Shown here: positions 36,001-46,700 of the stretch, piece by piece
How the letters are laid out: every line of letters starts with the position of its first letter
How positions within the stretch are numbered: the stretch's first letter is position 1
From: Oidiodendron maius Zn
Taxonomy: Eukaryota; Ascomycota; Leotiomycetes; Myxotrichaceae
Reading direction: 5' to 3'
DNA: 64,000 bases
NCBI GenBank assembly: GCA_000827325.1
Contig: KN832889.1
Location: 719,389 to 783,388 of the forward strand
The notes under the pieces: generated by a model
The model's input: only the letters and a program-made list of their open reading frames with translations
The model's database searches: none
What the model was told of the DNA's origin: nothing
Translations under genes and position numbers: made by a program

Positions 36001-39000
36001 CATTCAAATTCTCCGTACTAGTCAATTCGCCAAGAATGCTCCGCGACCAAGGATTATCAAATTGCTGTCGACCAGGCGTGTAGTTGACATACGAAATGTA
36101 GCTCTGGGTCTGCAAGTAGTCAAAGTACGGCGCGCCATCATTCCACGCATCAACCCCACCCGGTATCGTACTCGACTGTAGCGAATGAAACCTCCACACC
36201 GGCGTCGCCACTGCCCCGGGCGTCGTATCCGTAAATGTTGTATCCCAGTATCCAAACACTGTGGCATCCGGGACCGTGGAGCCATCGATGACGGTTGTGT
36301 CAGCGACCAACTGGCCACCCACCAGCGCGAACCGGCCAATCGCTGGCGGGGAAGGGCTTTGGTTGACGGGTTGTGGGAAGCTGAGTTTAGAGGCGGTGTC
36401 GTCGCTGATTGGATTGACGTATACGTCGATGAAGACAGAGGGCTCGCCGTTGGAGGTTACTTTGGGGCCCACGCGGGGCACGAATTGGATTTGGGCGCTG
36501 GTTGTGGGGTCATCTGGAGGAGGAGGGGTGGGACCAGTAGTTGTTGAAGAGCCGGAAGCAGAAGTAGCGGGCGGAGGAAGAGGGGGAGAATAGCTATTGA
36601 AAGCGCTATAAAGCGCCGTCGTACTGACCTTCTTCTGCGTCCACTTCCCGTTCTGCAACTCGCTGATCCCCATGCGCACCTCCAAGACTTTCGTTGGCGA
36701 TGTGCCCGTTCCGCCCGTCTGGCTTCCCAGTCCCACCATCGTCTGGCTGCCCGACAAATTTGCAGACGCGGGTATCGTCTTGGTACTAAACTGCGGTACC
36801 GCGATCATTAAACGCCCTTGGTAGGTGAAGGGAATGAGATAACTGCCCGACATGATGACGTTGACGTTGCTACTGGGCACCACATTGTCGACTTCGATGT
36901 TCGGGATGTCGATTTGGACGAGCGACCAGGCGCTCCAATTGCCCCCGGAGAGGGTAGAGTAGACGCGGTAGTAGTACGTGAACGGGGCATGGGGCGTGCG
37001 TCCGAAGACGTGGAGATTGGTGTTAGATGCGTCGACGGTTTCTTGATACAGACCGACAACCTGCAGACTGGCCACCTCGTCGACCTTGAACAGGTAATTC
37101 TTGACGGCATCGAGCATCGTCTGCAGCGACACATCTTTCTGCAGCAACTCCGACTCAAACTGCTGATAAAACAGACTCTTGTCATCCCGAAGCGACGGCA
37201 CAATGTAGTTCTCCGGCCACAAGAAGACGTCGATAGCAGCCTGCTCAAGACGGTATTTCTGCATAGTAGTCCAGCGGTTGCGATCAATGTTCGCAATGTT
37301 CGCCGTATCACTCTCCAGGCCCATCAAGCACCGCTGAATGAAGACCTGAATGGACGACGTAGCCTGCTTGATCCGTGAGGTCTGCATGCACGGACACATC
37401 TGTACGTCGATGAGGAAATAATCGAATAAACTATCCGCGTCCGTAACCACGCCCGCCAGTGCCGGGTTCACAATTAAATACCCCGCGAGCGCAGCCTGCT
37501 GATTCGTCCTTAACTTATCATTCAGGGGTTTCGCGACCTGCTCCCAGTCCGATAGGCTGTACTTGGAGCGAATCGCATTTGTGACACTTGTGGCGGTCTT
37601 GTGGATGTCCCAGAACTTGGTCATGGTGGTAGCCCAGGAGAAGAGCAGGTCGATGTCGGTATTTGTCTTTTGCGCGACATTCCAGGCATTCTGCATGCGT
37701 ACCAGGGCCTTTTCATTCTTGAAGTTTGATGGGTCGGCGAGATTGAAATGTGCGGGCGAGATGAGCTTCGTGATATCGGCGGGTAGCCAGGGCGTGACAT
37801 TGCCGATCCAGGTGATTAGATTCTTCGGATCGTCTGGTTGGGTTGCCCAGACGAAAAACTGCAGTAATGTCGTACTGTATTTCGGCAAAGCGGTCCGAAG
37901 AGTGGTGTACGAAAACATGCGACGCCATACGTCAAGTGTTAACTGGTTGAGATCGAAGCCCGCAAAATCAGCTGGATGGGCTTGGAAGAAACTGATTTCA
38001 TCCACACTCAGACTGAAGTTATTAATGAACATGGCGACTTTCCACAGCGAAGCAAAGAGCGTGGACGTCATACTATTTGTATAATCCGCAAGCAATGACG
38101 ACGATGGGATTGTAGCCAGTGGCGATCGAGCTGTCTTCCACTGCAACTTCGTAGCGTCGCCAGCTACTTGCAGCGTGCAAAGTTGTCCTCCCACGAGCTT
38201 GAAAGGCGCGGAGAACCAGACGACATCCCCAGAGAGGGGGTCTTCGAGACTCGTGGCCAGGGGAAGGGTTTGGCCGTTGATGAGCAGCGGCGCTGGTTGA
38301 GTGTCGCTGTCAAACGCGAAGGTGTAACTGTCACTCGACGGGGCGACGATATATCCCGTCCAGCTCGACGTCGTCACGGGTTGGAGAGACTGTAGTCCCC
38401 GAAAAGCGGCCAGCGCTGATTGAGGAGGTGTTTCCGTGACCAGGATGTTCGAGACGATCGTCTGGGTTGTATCGGACGACAAATTTGCTGCACCAGAGAG
38501 GGTGTCAAAAATAAGCACATCAGACAACTGGCCTCGTAGGAAGGGCATGAGATGTTGTAAGAAATAGAACCGCTTGGGCGCCGCGCTGGTGGCATCGTCA
38601 CCGGTCTGTACCAAGTTGGTGATCGCTTCGGTGGGATTTGCAACAAAGATGGCGGACAGCGACGTGTTGAAGAACCAGAGCGCCTGCTTCCCCAGCCGAT
38701 CAATGGCATCAGACCATTTCGGATCCGTCGACAAGGCTTTCGCCTCTGCGATCTGCGCGGCAGTCAAGATCCCCGTGGACGAAACTTGTCCTGCAACCGC
38801 ATATTTGAGTTTCGTCTGCAGGTCGGCCGGAATCTGCAGCGTCAGATTCGCAGGCGCCTTAGTCGTATACGCAGTCGTGCCATCCAAGAACGCAACAATC
38901 TGCTGGGATAAGCTCGCGTCGAACAACTGCGTCGCTGCCGCGGTAACTGCATCATCCGTGGCAGCATCCTGGCTGGCGACATCCGGATTCGCCGTCACAA

Positions 39001-42000
39001 TGCTATTAAGACCGTCACAAATCGTCTTGGAGATCTTGAGAATCGTGCGCGGAGATGGGCCCACAGGTTTAAGCGGATCATCTATGTTCTTGAGCAGGTA
39101 ATTCATCTGCGCAAATGAAAACCCAGCGGTGCCCATGTTATTCCAGTCTTGGAGAACGCACAGCGCGGTGGTCGCAGTGGTGAAGGGATCGCCGAACACG
39201 CCTACAATATTCTGCAGCGCTGTGGCTTGTACCTGCAGCACCTGCGCGAGAAGCGCATGGCGGTAAATGATCGAAATGTTCTGCAGGGACAACACATCTG
39301 GAATGGCTCTAAATGCAATGATCGCATTCAGCGCCGCGGGCCGGAGTTTCGTAGCAGCGAGGATGACGGGGATGTGGTCGGAGATTTTGATAGTGCCGGT
39401 AAGGTAGTTCCCGTTGCTGTCTGCCTGGAAAACGGGGTCGACACCCACGATATTGTGCGTGAGGAAGAGTTGTGAGTACAGGGAGGAGTCGCCGAAGATG
39501 TCGATTTCGGCCCAGAAGGTAGCGAGTTGTTGAACCGAGAGGCCGGTTAGGGTGAGGAGTTTCTTGAAGGCGACGAGTTGGTGGATGAAATCGGCCGTGA
39601 TATCTGCTTTTGGTGGAAGCGGTGGACAATTGCATTGTGGATCTGTGGGTTGTTTTCCGCCGTTATTCGAATCCGAAGTCCCGCTCTTAGGCTTGCAGCC
39701 ACAGCTTCCCGTCTTCTTACCACATGAGGTACACGTATCCATGAAATCACTGAAATCCACCTCCCCCGCATCGCCCGTCACCGGCACAACAACCGGGACA
39801 GTAGGTGTCGTCGCCGTTGGGGCCGGACGTCCAAGACCCGAAAGCACCACGTCTGTCTCATCAATGCTCCAACTCATCTTATGCCACAGTCTCAAAAATC
39901 GATGTAGGCGATCATAATCCTCAACCGACGGACTCGAGCCGTCTAGCCTTCGGAGACGCACTAGGTCGATGTTACAATCGTCCTGTTGGGACGTCCATGT
40001 GATACGGTTCCTCTCTTTGGGATTCTCCGTGTCGCCAGCTGGATCGCCTCGAATCCGCAGATAGCCGGTCGAGGTGAGGATTTGGCCGGTGCCGTAGGTC
40101 GGGCCACTGTTCGTGCCGGTGTTGACAGGATCAATAGATCGCACGGTCAGGTTGGTGCTCGTGAAGGAGTCCACCCATTTGTGGCCATTTAGGTCCAAGA
40201 CTTCGCCGGTGATATGCACATATGCCAGGGCCGCTTGGGTGACGTAATCTACAATGCTTCCGTCGCGATGTAGAATTGCAATGGGCGTTGGGAGCGGGTT
40301 TGAGATGGCGTCTGTTTTCGTTGGTGCTGTGAGGCTCGTCGCTGATGTCCCCGGCGGAACCGCCGTAATCGCAGGCGTTGCCGGTGTGGCAGGCACTCCC
40401 ACGGCTGTCGCTGGTGTTATGGAGACAACAGCGCTGGAAGTAGTAGGTTTCGCGGCAGCAACCAAACCCGTAGGCTTTGCAGGCACGACCGGATTTACAG
40501 GCCTCGCAGGAACGACCGTCTTAATCATCGCTGCAGCGGGCGTCACCGCCGCCGGTGTAGCTGCTGGCAGAGGAGTCGGTTGCACCCGCGCATCATCCAC
40601 CGGAAGAGAATAAACATATCCCTCCCATGGCAACAGCGGGCCCTCCCCACTCTCCAACACAATCAACTTTCCAATCCGTTCGAACCAGCAATACACCCAG
40701 TTGCAAAGATCCCTAAGTTTTTGACACGTCGAAACATGCTCGGTGGCGGACTGGCAGCCGCACTTCTCTGTTGGGGGTGGCTTCAATGCTAGCTCAGCTC
40801 TGATGAGAAAGGCGATGAGCTTGGCGAACTTGGCGGTTTTGGACTGGGCGGTGGTATCGACTAGCCGCTGTAGGAAGCGGTAGCTGAACTGGATGCTGTC
40901 GAGGATTGCGAGGGCTGGGCCTTGCGGGTAGTGTGGGTTGATGAACGAGGTCTTCAGCACTGACACCAAGTCCGTGTAGACGATACTTGCTCGACGGAGC
41001 AGCTGATTCTTGACAAAAGCGAGGCCAACGGGGTTAGATTCGTCGACGCTACGCATCATATCATTGGATGTGTAGTCGAGCCCCCAATACTCATACGTGG
41101 GTCGGACGCCGATTTTTGTGCGATAACTGTCGGGCGTGATTTGCGTGCCAGAGGTGAGGATGAAGTACTCCAAGGGCCAGAAAACTTCCTTTGTTAGAAT
41201 GACGTATTCCTCGAGGGTAATCTGTAGGAACTCCGCGTCAGTCGCGCGGGTATGCACCGTCTCATGGATCGTAGTCAAGGTCGCCTGATCTGCCGGCGCA
41301 ATTGCTCCTCCCGCTGCATTCGTTGCTGGTGGGGTATACGTTTCGTGAAACACATCGAGTAGTTCGTAGCGCGATGTGCCCAGATAGTCGAGATTGATGC
41401 GGATTGAGTCGATGGGTTGGTTATATGGCAGGACAGTGGGCGGGTAGACGGCCGACTTGAGGATACAATAGGCTTGGTAGTTTGTGTGTTGTGGGGCGGC
41501 GAGTAGTTCACTGGTAGTTTCGTTGGAGCCGACGTTAAAGACGGTGATTGACGGATCAGTGGAAGAGGTGGATTGATTGAGGTAGACGATGTAGGATTCC
41601 ATGACTTCGTTGGCGAGGTCGATATATGGGAGGACGGTGTTTGTGTTGGCGCAAGTTAGTTCCAGATTGCCAATGTCTGGTCGCCTTGCCATAAGATCGT
41701 CGAGGAGGGTGCCGGAATAGCCTGATTGACCGGTGGCAGGATTGGTGGCTCCGGGAGTTGGAGATGTGTCTGGAAGGACTGGATCGAGGTTGTTGTTTCT
41801 CAGAAACTCCATCAAGTCCACAAAGTAGGCGGCGGGACTGTCGATAGCGCAGCAATCGTCGCATTCACAGTAATCTAGGCTCCCAAACAACTGCTCCAGA
41901 TCGACCTGCGGAGCGAGATTTTGAACTACAGGCGTCAACCGCGCGATACGTTGCTGCTTTGTTTCCGTCCCATCAATGGCCTGGAGACCAGCTCCGCGCA

Positions 42001-42976
42001 TGGTTTGCAGAGTTGACGTGAGAACGTTGTTGTTTCTTGCGACCACAGCTGTGGAATGGCTGTGAATGTCGCGAGCAGTTTCCGCGGGGATTAGTTTGCT
42101 CATAGTCTTCACAAAGTTATCTTGCGACATGTTTGCGACCTGCATGGCAGTGGTAGTTTTGGCATGGACCAAGGCAGGTATGGCATCTGGAGTTGGCGTC
42201 AAAGCCTGCGCTGTCTGCAGGGTCTTGAGCTGCGTCTTGACATTGTCATGATGCGCTTCGGGCACTCCATTGAGAGCTTTGAGGTCACTGAGCGGCTGTA
42301 GCACGCTTGTTTTGCGGATGTTGAAATCGGGATTGTTTGCAAAGAACTTGGCCACTCCATCCTGAACTTCCGGCGACGGCAATTTGACTGCCTTGGTCTG
42401 CACCAGCCGCTGCACCACGGCGCTAGGTTCGGCATGGAAGAGCTTCTGCTGGAATAAAGCAACACTCTGGGACACGGCCTCGCTCGATCTCGGAGTGAGA
42501 TGGCTCTCTGTGCTTGAAGGCTGACTAGGGATGGATGGCGACTTTGGGCCTGTGGTAGTGGTAGCAGGTGGTGGGGCGGCGGTTGAAAAATGAGAAGTCA
42601 CAACAACATTTTCGCGGATTAATGGACGCTCCCAATTTGTCTCTAGCAAAGAATGCAGTTTCGTGTCATCATAGTTGAGCGCAATGTCGCGCAATGAATT
42701 GACGGATGGGTCGTTGACCAGAGCGCGCACGAATGATAGGTCATTAGACGTCAAGTCGGCCAGCGAGGACACCAGGCGCACATGGTTGAGGTCAGCTTCG
42801 GAGAGATTTGATGATGGTTCCAGCGATGCGAGTTTTGCACGCACGTTACTGTCGGTGGTGGTGGTGGTTTCGGGGTAGTCGCCAATGGCCGCTAAAACCC
42901 GTTTCGCCTGCGAGTCACTGAGGACGTTTTTCAGCACCGTGGTTAGACTGCTAGAGGCGGGCTGGTCTTGTGCCAT
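33002..42976 (-). CDS. TcA-like toxin-complex subunit (translocation pore/receptor-binding), 3324 aa
   Basis: A single uninterrupted frame without introns. In bacteria TcA pentamers bind target cells and form a syringe-like channel. Supporting motifs: the N-terminal VRP1-like helical region; the signature YCECDDCCAIDSPAAYFVDL (Cys from residue 370); a cysteine cluster near 1082-1115; a PA14-like beta domain about 1529-1617 (SSWTGYIVAPSSDSYTFAFD); the conserved strand block about 1976-2066 (LHVFGRTPHAPFTYYYRVYS); coiled-coil channel helices about 2860-2950 (SIDKQIAAQTVRISMANQEI, LYRQTYDLAYGWAKKAE); and the TcB-binding C-terminus near 3020 (ISLPEVLFDMDFPGHYQRKI). It is several hundred residues longer than typical bacterial TcA. 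Start set at the ATG giving MAQDQPASSS; an in-frame ATG at 43126 would add 50 residues including a Leu-rich stretch. Divergent from the TcB-TcC gene. Description is by homology; no activity is shown here. Confidence 0.93.
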   Translation of the reverse strand: MAQDQPASSSLTTVLKNVLSDSQAKRVLAAIGDYPETTTTTDSNVRAKLASLEPSSNLSEADLNHVRLVSSLADLTSNDLSFVRALVNDPSVNSLRDIALNYDDTKLHSLLETNWERPLIRENVVVTSHFSTAAPPPATTTTGPKSPSIPSQPSSTESHLTPRSSEAVSQSVALFQQKLFHAEPSAVVQRLVQTKAVKLPSPEVQDGVAKFFANNPDFNIRKTSVLQPLSDLKALNGVPEAHHDNVKTQLKTLQTAQALTPTPDAIPALVHAKTTTAMQVANMSQDNFVKTMSKLIPAETARDIHSHSTAVVARNNNVLTSTLQTMRGAGLQAIDGTETKQQRIARLTPVVQNLAPQVDLEQLFGSLDYCECDDCCAIDSPAAYFVDLMEFLRNNNLDPVLPDTSPTPGATNPATGQSGYSGTLLDDLMARRPDIGNLELTCANTNTVLPYIDLANEVMESYIVYLNQSTSSTDPSITVFNVGSNETTSELLAAPQHTNYQAYCILKSAVYPPTVLPYNQPIDSIRINLDYLGTSRYELLDVFHETYTPPATNAAGGAIAPADQATLTTIHETVHTRATDAEFLQITLEEYVILTKEVFWPLEYFILTSGTQITPDSYRTKIGVRPTYEYWGLDYTSNDMMRSVDESNPVGLAFVKNQLLRRASIVYTDLVSVLKTSFINPHYPQGPALAILDSIQFSYRFLQRLVDTTAQSKTAKFAKLIAFLIRAELALKPPPTEKCGCQSATEHVSTCQKLRDLCNWVYCWFERIGKLIVLESGEGPLLPWEGYVYSLPVDDARVQPTPLPAATPAAVTPAAAMIKTVVPARPVNPVVPAKPTGLVAAAKPTTSSAVVSITPATAVGVPATPATPAITAVPPGTSATSLTAPTKTDAISNPLPTPIAILHRDGSIVDYVTQAALAYVHITGEVLDLNGHKWVDSFTSTNLTVRSIDPVNTGTNSGPTYGTGQILTSTGYLRIRGDPAGDTENPKERNRITWTSQQDDCNIDLVRLRRLDGSSPSVEDYDRLHRFLRLWHKMSWSIDETDVVLSGLGRPAPTATTPTVPVVVPVTGDAGEVDFSDFMDTCTSCGKKTGSCGCKPKSGTSDSNNGGKQPTDPQCNCPPLPPKADITADFIHQLVAFKKLLTLTGLSVQQLATFWAEIDIFGDSSLYSQLFLTHNIVGVDPVFQADSNGNYLTGTIKISDHIPVILAATKLRPAALNAIIAFRAIPDVLSLQNISIIYRHALLAQVLQVQATALQNIVGVFGDPFTTATTALCVLQDWNNMGTAGFSFAQMNYLLKNIDDPLKPVGPSPRTILKISKTICDGLNSIVTANPDVASQDAATDDAVTAAATQLFDASLSQQIVAFLDGTTAYTTKAPANLTLQIPADLQTKLKYAVAGQVSSTGILTAAQIAEAKALSTDPKWSDAIDRLGKQALWFFNTSLSAIFVANPTEAITNLVQTGDDATSAAPKRFYFLQHLMPFLRGQLSDVLIFDTLSGAANLSSDTTQTIVSNILVTETPPQSALAAFRGLQSLQPVTTSSWTGYIVAPSSDSYTFAFDSDTQPAPLLINGQTLPLATSLEDPLSGDVVWFSAPFKLVGGQLCTLQVAGDATKLQWKTARSPLATIPSSSLLADYTNSMTSTLFASLWKVAMFINNFSLSVDEISFFQAHPADFAGFDLNQLTLDVWRRMFSYTTLRTALPKYSTTLLQFFVWATQPDDPKNLITWIGNVTPWLPADITKLISPAHFNLADPSNFKNEKALVRMQNAWNVAQKTNTDIDLLFSWATTMTKFWDIHKTATSVTNAIRSKYSLSDWEQVAKPLNDKLRTNQQAALAGYLIVNPALAGVVTDADSLFDYFLIDVQMCPCMQTSRIKQATSSIQVFIQRCLMGLESDTANIANIDRNRWTTMQKYRLEQAAIDVFLWPENYIVPSLRDDKSLFYQQFESELLQKDVSLQTMLDAVKNYLFKVDEVASLQVVGLYQETVDASNTNLHVFGRTPHAPFTYYYRVYSTLSGGNWSAWSLVQIDIPNIEVDNVVPSSNVNVIMSGSYLIPFTYQGRLMIAVPQFSTKTIPASANLSGSQTMVGLGSQTGGTGTSPTKVLEVRMGISELQNGKWTQKKVSTTALYSAFNSYSPPLPPPATSASGSSTTTGPTPPPPDDPTTSAQIQFVPRVGPKVTSNGEPSVFIDVYVNPISDDTASKLSFPQPVNQSPSPPAIGRFALVGGQLVADTTVIDGSTVPDATVFGYWDTTFTDTTPGAVATPVWRFHSLQSSTIPGGVDAWNDGAPYFDYLQTQSYISYVNYTPGRQQFDNPWSRSILGELTSTENLNDLYSALQKVTGLDDFLGKDPTTGTYNEKCRPNAIYAWEVGFHIPMALVDNLLNTQQFDLALQVLSYVFDPLAQGTDPKRFWNWVAFQNIDATQSLTQMFESLQPNQPDTQFYINEWRDSPFLPHSVARSRPVAYMKYVAMKYIQVLIAYGDYYFTQNTLETLPLALQCYILASHIYGPRAQKIPKRGKKEPQTYNSLVDKWDAFGNAMVQLELQFPFSNQIQFPYGSSNGVTGAANIWGFATELYFCVPSNAQLMALRDTIDDRLYKVRHCEDINGVFRILPLYEPPIDPLLLVEAAAQGLSLASVLNDLNTTLPNYRFPYMLAKAIDLCGELKSLGGAFLSAKEKGDGEALQTLRASHELSIANLVMMTRTLQVSEAQASLDVLTQNRAGSAYRMKHHLQLLGTDLSAIPQPDQSFNELNDNIEIPTDDSGLKLIPSEQQELSLSNTAADISLGSGALETLAGIFEIFPEFRVAAEPWGVGASENWGPPFAARAMNAVARGLRVYAEYLNHGSTNAGRTTGFKRNAISNSLGANSAGYELVSIDKQIAAQTVRISMANQEITNQQAAIDNSQAVVDFLANKYSNADLYAWMSDSIRTLYRQTYDLAYGWAKKAEMVYQFERNLDPSVAANMFIQYGYWDVGHDGLLAGEHLFTGLKALEASYNETRGWDFEIQKLISLRLTAPLALLTLRETGTCTISLPEVLFDMDFPGHYQRKIKSVALTFSCLTGPYTSVNATLRLTGHKYRTSAIATSPSDYAPKIDTPDPRFSTANIPLTAVAISTGQNDAGVFELSFKDERYVPFEGAGAISSWKLQLPPVPQFEYASITDVVMQVRYTAVDGGDALAAAATGSVQAFLKQVQDVSSDMGLFSVFDIRHDFSAAWRAAAAPTPAPSAGTTPPPRTLTLTGLAERFPIWTRGYKVVATDITLLYSLSAGTLHAADIALVQSTDSFVDEAPIDAGMQRVGMQGTTVVVGDWVVSIGSQTAVFGELWLMVRYVLK

Positions 42977-43761
42977 GACGGCGAGTCTTCTGGGACGGGA
43001 AAAAGAATGTCGGGACTGTGATGATAGGAACAACAGCAGCAGGATCAGCAGTAGTAGGTGTAGCAGGTGGAGGAGGGGGTTGAGGACGGAAAGGAAGTCC
43101 AAGTCCAAGCCTACAACACAGACCATCAACGGCAGGCTGCAAGAAGGAGGACATGCAGCTGTGATTCGGAGACCATCTTGTAGCTATAATTATTGCGGGG
43201 GCCATAGCTCTTCCAGCCGTACGGGCAGAGCTGTCAGGAGACTGGCCCCAATTCGTTCAGCCCTGTCTTGTCACAGGAAACGTGTGGAGGGGGGGAGGAG
43301 AGTGTAGAGGCACTGGACGCACTGACACACTGGACGCTCTGGAGCCGTCTGGATCCACGCCTTTCCGCTCTCTCCCTTCGTGCCATCTTGGCAGACATGG
43401 TTCGCGACAAGCTGAATGGTTGCCCTCTGTCCCGTATAGCAAGCCACCCGTCCATCGTGAAATCAGCTGACTGCAAGAGCTGAGCCGGCCCTTGCCACCA
43501 CATGGGGCTCGACGTCCTTGTTAACACCAGCAACCTGCTGCTGCTTAGAGGGGGTGGTACTTTGCGGCTGTCTGCCCGTGACTTTCACGTTCCACACCAC
43601 TTCGATTTGATTCTTAAACATGATCCAAAGATAGCATCTCCTGTTTCGCAATTCTAGACCAGTCTTGTGGTTCTGGCAGATATTCCCTACAACTCCTCGC
43701 CAGTGGTGGAGAGCGAGACCAGATCCTCTATCGCATCTCCCACCTCCCCCACCAAAACAAC
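42977..43761. promoter_or_regulatory. Shared divergent upstream region of the two tc genes
   Basis: 785 bases separate the start codons of the TcA and TcB-TcC genes, which are transcribed away from each other, so the region should hold both promoters and could coordinate their expression. It is not free of open frames, but none resembles a protein. I see no strong TATA box. Pyrimidine-rich stretches lie before each start, for example CTCCCACCTCCCCCACC just before 43762. No binding site is assigned. Confidence 0.6.
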
Positions 43762-46700
43762 ATGGAGGCCTCCCAGAATCAAGCATCATCAAACAACACC
43801 ACTCAACCCTCCAACAATGCCTCCTCGTCACCAGGATACTCCGGCATCACCGCCCCGGAAACCGCTCCCTCATTCTCCTACGACCCCAAATCCATGGCCT
43901 CCCACCCCTTCGACTCCACCATCCCGCGAGCACCATCTCTGTCCCTCCCCAGCGGCGGCGGCGCCGTCCAATCCATGGGCGAGAAAGTCACTGTCAACCT
44001 CAGCAACGGCACTGGATCTGCCAGTATTCCTATCCGCACCACCAGCGCGCGGGGGAAAATGGACCCGAATTTGGAACTGACATACAGCTCTGGCGGTGGT
44101 AATGGGCCGTTTGGATTGGGGTGGGGACTTTCGTTGCAGAAAATCACGAGGAAGACGGAGAAGGGCCTTCCGACGTATAACGACTATGAAGACGGAGATG
44201 TCTTCATTTTGTCGGATTCCGAGGATTTGGTGCCCATGTGGAAGACGGACGCGCAGGGCAAACTTCAAATGGGCGCGAATGGTCGTCCCCTCGTGGATGA
44301 ATCCACCATCAATGGTTATGCCGTCCGCAAATATGCCCCGCGTATTCAATCCTCGTTCAACCGCATCGAGAGATGGACTAGCCTCTCCGACCCGCACGAC
44401 GTCTATTGGCGGGCAATAAGTCCCCAGAACGTAACCACTATCTTTGGTGACGTTGACGCCGCACGAATATCCGATCCATCAGTCGCGCCTGGAAATCCAC
44501 CGTGTATTTTTTCGTGGCTTGTTACACAAATGTACGATGCGCATGGAAATGCGCTGGTTTGCACGTACAAGCAAGAAGATTCATCAAATGTAGATACGAC
44601 CCAGGCAAATGAAGCGCACCGCTCGGCGCAGGCTCGCTCCGCGAATACGTACATCAAGATTGTTCGATACGGAAACACCGTTCCCAACCGCAATGCGACC
44701 ACCTGGGCACCTTTCTCGGCGGCTACCCTTCCAGCCAGTTCCTGGAAGTTCTCAGTCGTCTTTGATTACGGAGAACACGATTTACTGAATCCAAAACCCA
44801 ACGACACCGGCCTATGGGCATGTCGCCAAGATGCCTTCTCGACGTATCGGTCTTGCTTTGAGATCCGGACGTACAGATTGTGCCAACGCATTCTAATGTT
44901 CCATCACTTCAACGAGCTCAGTATTGCGGACTACCTAGTCTCCTCCACCGACCTGACTTATTTGCCGAGCCCATCATTCACCTATCTTGCCTCCGCCGCC
45001 CACTCGGGATACAGCCTTAACGCCGCGACGGGCAGCTACACCAAAGCATCCTACCCGCCAGTAACATATGAATACATACAGTTCCCAACAGACGCCGAGC
45101 TAGCCCAACTCCCCATCAACGAACTCGACTATTCCGACATCCCCAATGTGCCCGGTGGTCTCGACAATACGTCATACCAACTCATCGATCTCAACGGCGA
45201 GGGTCTCCCGGGCATTGTCACCGAGCAAGCCGGCGCGCTTCTATACGCCGAAAACACAAGTACCACCAATGTCGACAAATTCGGCGTCATGCATGCTAAA
45301 TTCGAGGCCATAGAGATCCAGACCTCCAAGCCTTTGCCAAGCACCAAAGGCGCGGACGCTCGCTTCGGAGACGTGGCGGGCACCGGGAACACGAGTATTA
45401 TAATGTCGAGCACCCATGCGTGGGGATACTATGAACGAGGAGACGACGATGAGTGGGAGCCCTTCAAGACGTTCCATACGTTTCCGAACCTGGATATCCG
45501 CAACAAACATGTCCGATTTGTGGACCTGACTGGCGATGGCCTCGCTGATGTACTGGAGTACTCGGACCAAACATATACGTGGTACCCGTCCCTCGGAGAG
45601 TGCGGGTTCGACAACGGCGTCGCGGTCGTGCAGTCTTCCTCAGAGATTTTGGGCGCAATCCCTGCGTATGGTGACAACGAAGGGAGTATCTTTGTCGCAG
45701 ACATGACGGGAGACGGTCTCGATGATGTTGTGCGTATCCGTAACGGCGAGGTTTGTTACTGGCCGAATTGCGGGTACGGCAGATTTGGGGCCCAAGTCAT
45801 TATAGATAATGCCCCGGCCCTCGATGCCATAGATAATTTCGATCAACGACGAATTCGTCTTGCTGACATTGACGGCTCGGGTACGACCGATATCCTGTAT
45901 CTGAGTAGGGACGGTGTGGATATGTATCTCAACCAGGCAGGGAATAGCTTCTCGGACCGGAAATCTGTTGCTCTGTTTCCCGCCATCGACAGTCTCTCGC
46001 AGGTCAGTGTCCTGGACCTTTTGGGGAATGGAACAAGCTGCCTCGTTTGGTCCAGCCCCACACCTTCCGCTGTTCCCTCGCCTCTACGTTATGTCGACTT
46101 CATGCGCGGCCAAAAACCACACCTCCTCACCAAAACGTCCAACAACATGGGCAGCACCACCACACTCCACTACTCCCCCTCCACAAAATTCTACCTACAA
46201 GACAAACAGAGCGGCACTCCCTGGGCAACGCACCTCCCGTTCCCCGTGCAGTGCGTCGAGCGCCAAGTCATCACCGACACTGTCAGTGGAAACGTGTTGG
46301 TCAGGAGGTATAGCTACCATCACGGCTATTTTGACGGCTATGAGCGCGAGTTTCGCGGTTTTGGACGGGTCGAGCAGTGGGATACAGAGGACTTTGCGGC
46401 GATGAGTTCGTTGACTGCAACGAATAATGATGTGAAATGGCATGTTCCGCCCACGCATACGAAGACGTGGTTCCATACGGGCTTCTACATGCACGGCACA
46501 CATATTTCCGACCAGCTTGAGGCGGAGTACTTTGTCGACCCACAAACTAACCCGCACGGCCGGTTCCTTCCCCGGAGTGACGTGCCCGTGGGTCTAACAG
46601 GCGAGGAGCAGCGCGAGGCGGCTCGCTCGCTCAAAGGCCGGATTCTGCGCACGGAGATCTACGCCGATGACCATAGCACTAGGGCTGAGGTGCCTTACTC

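Noticed and set aside
43257-43831. Open frames in the divergent region between the tc genes
   Set aside because: They overlap each other in several frames on both strands because stops are rare in GC-rich DNA; none has protein-like motifs.
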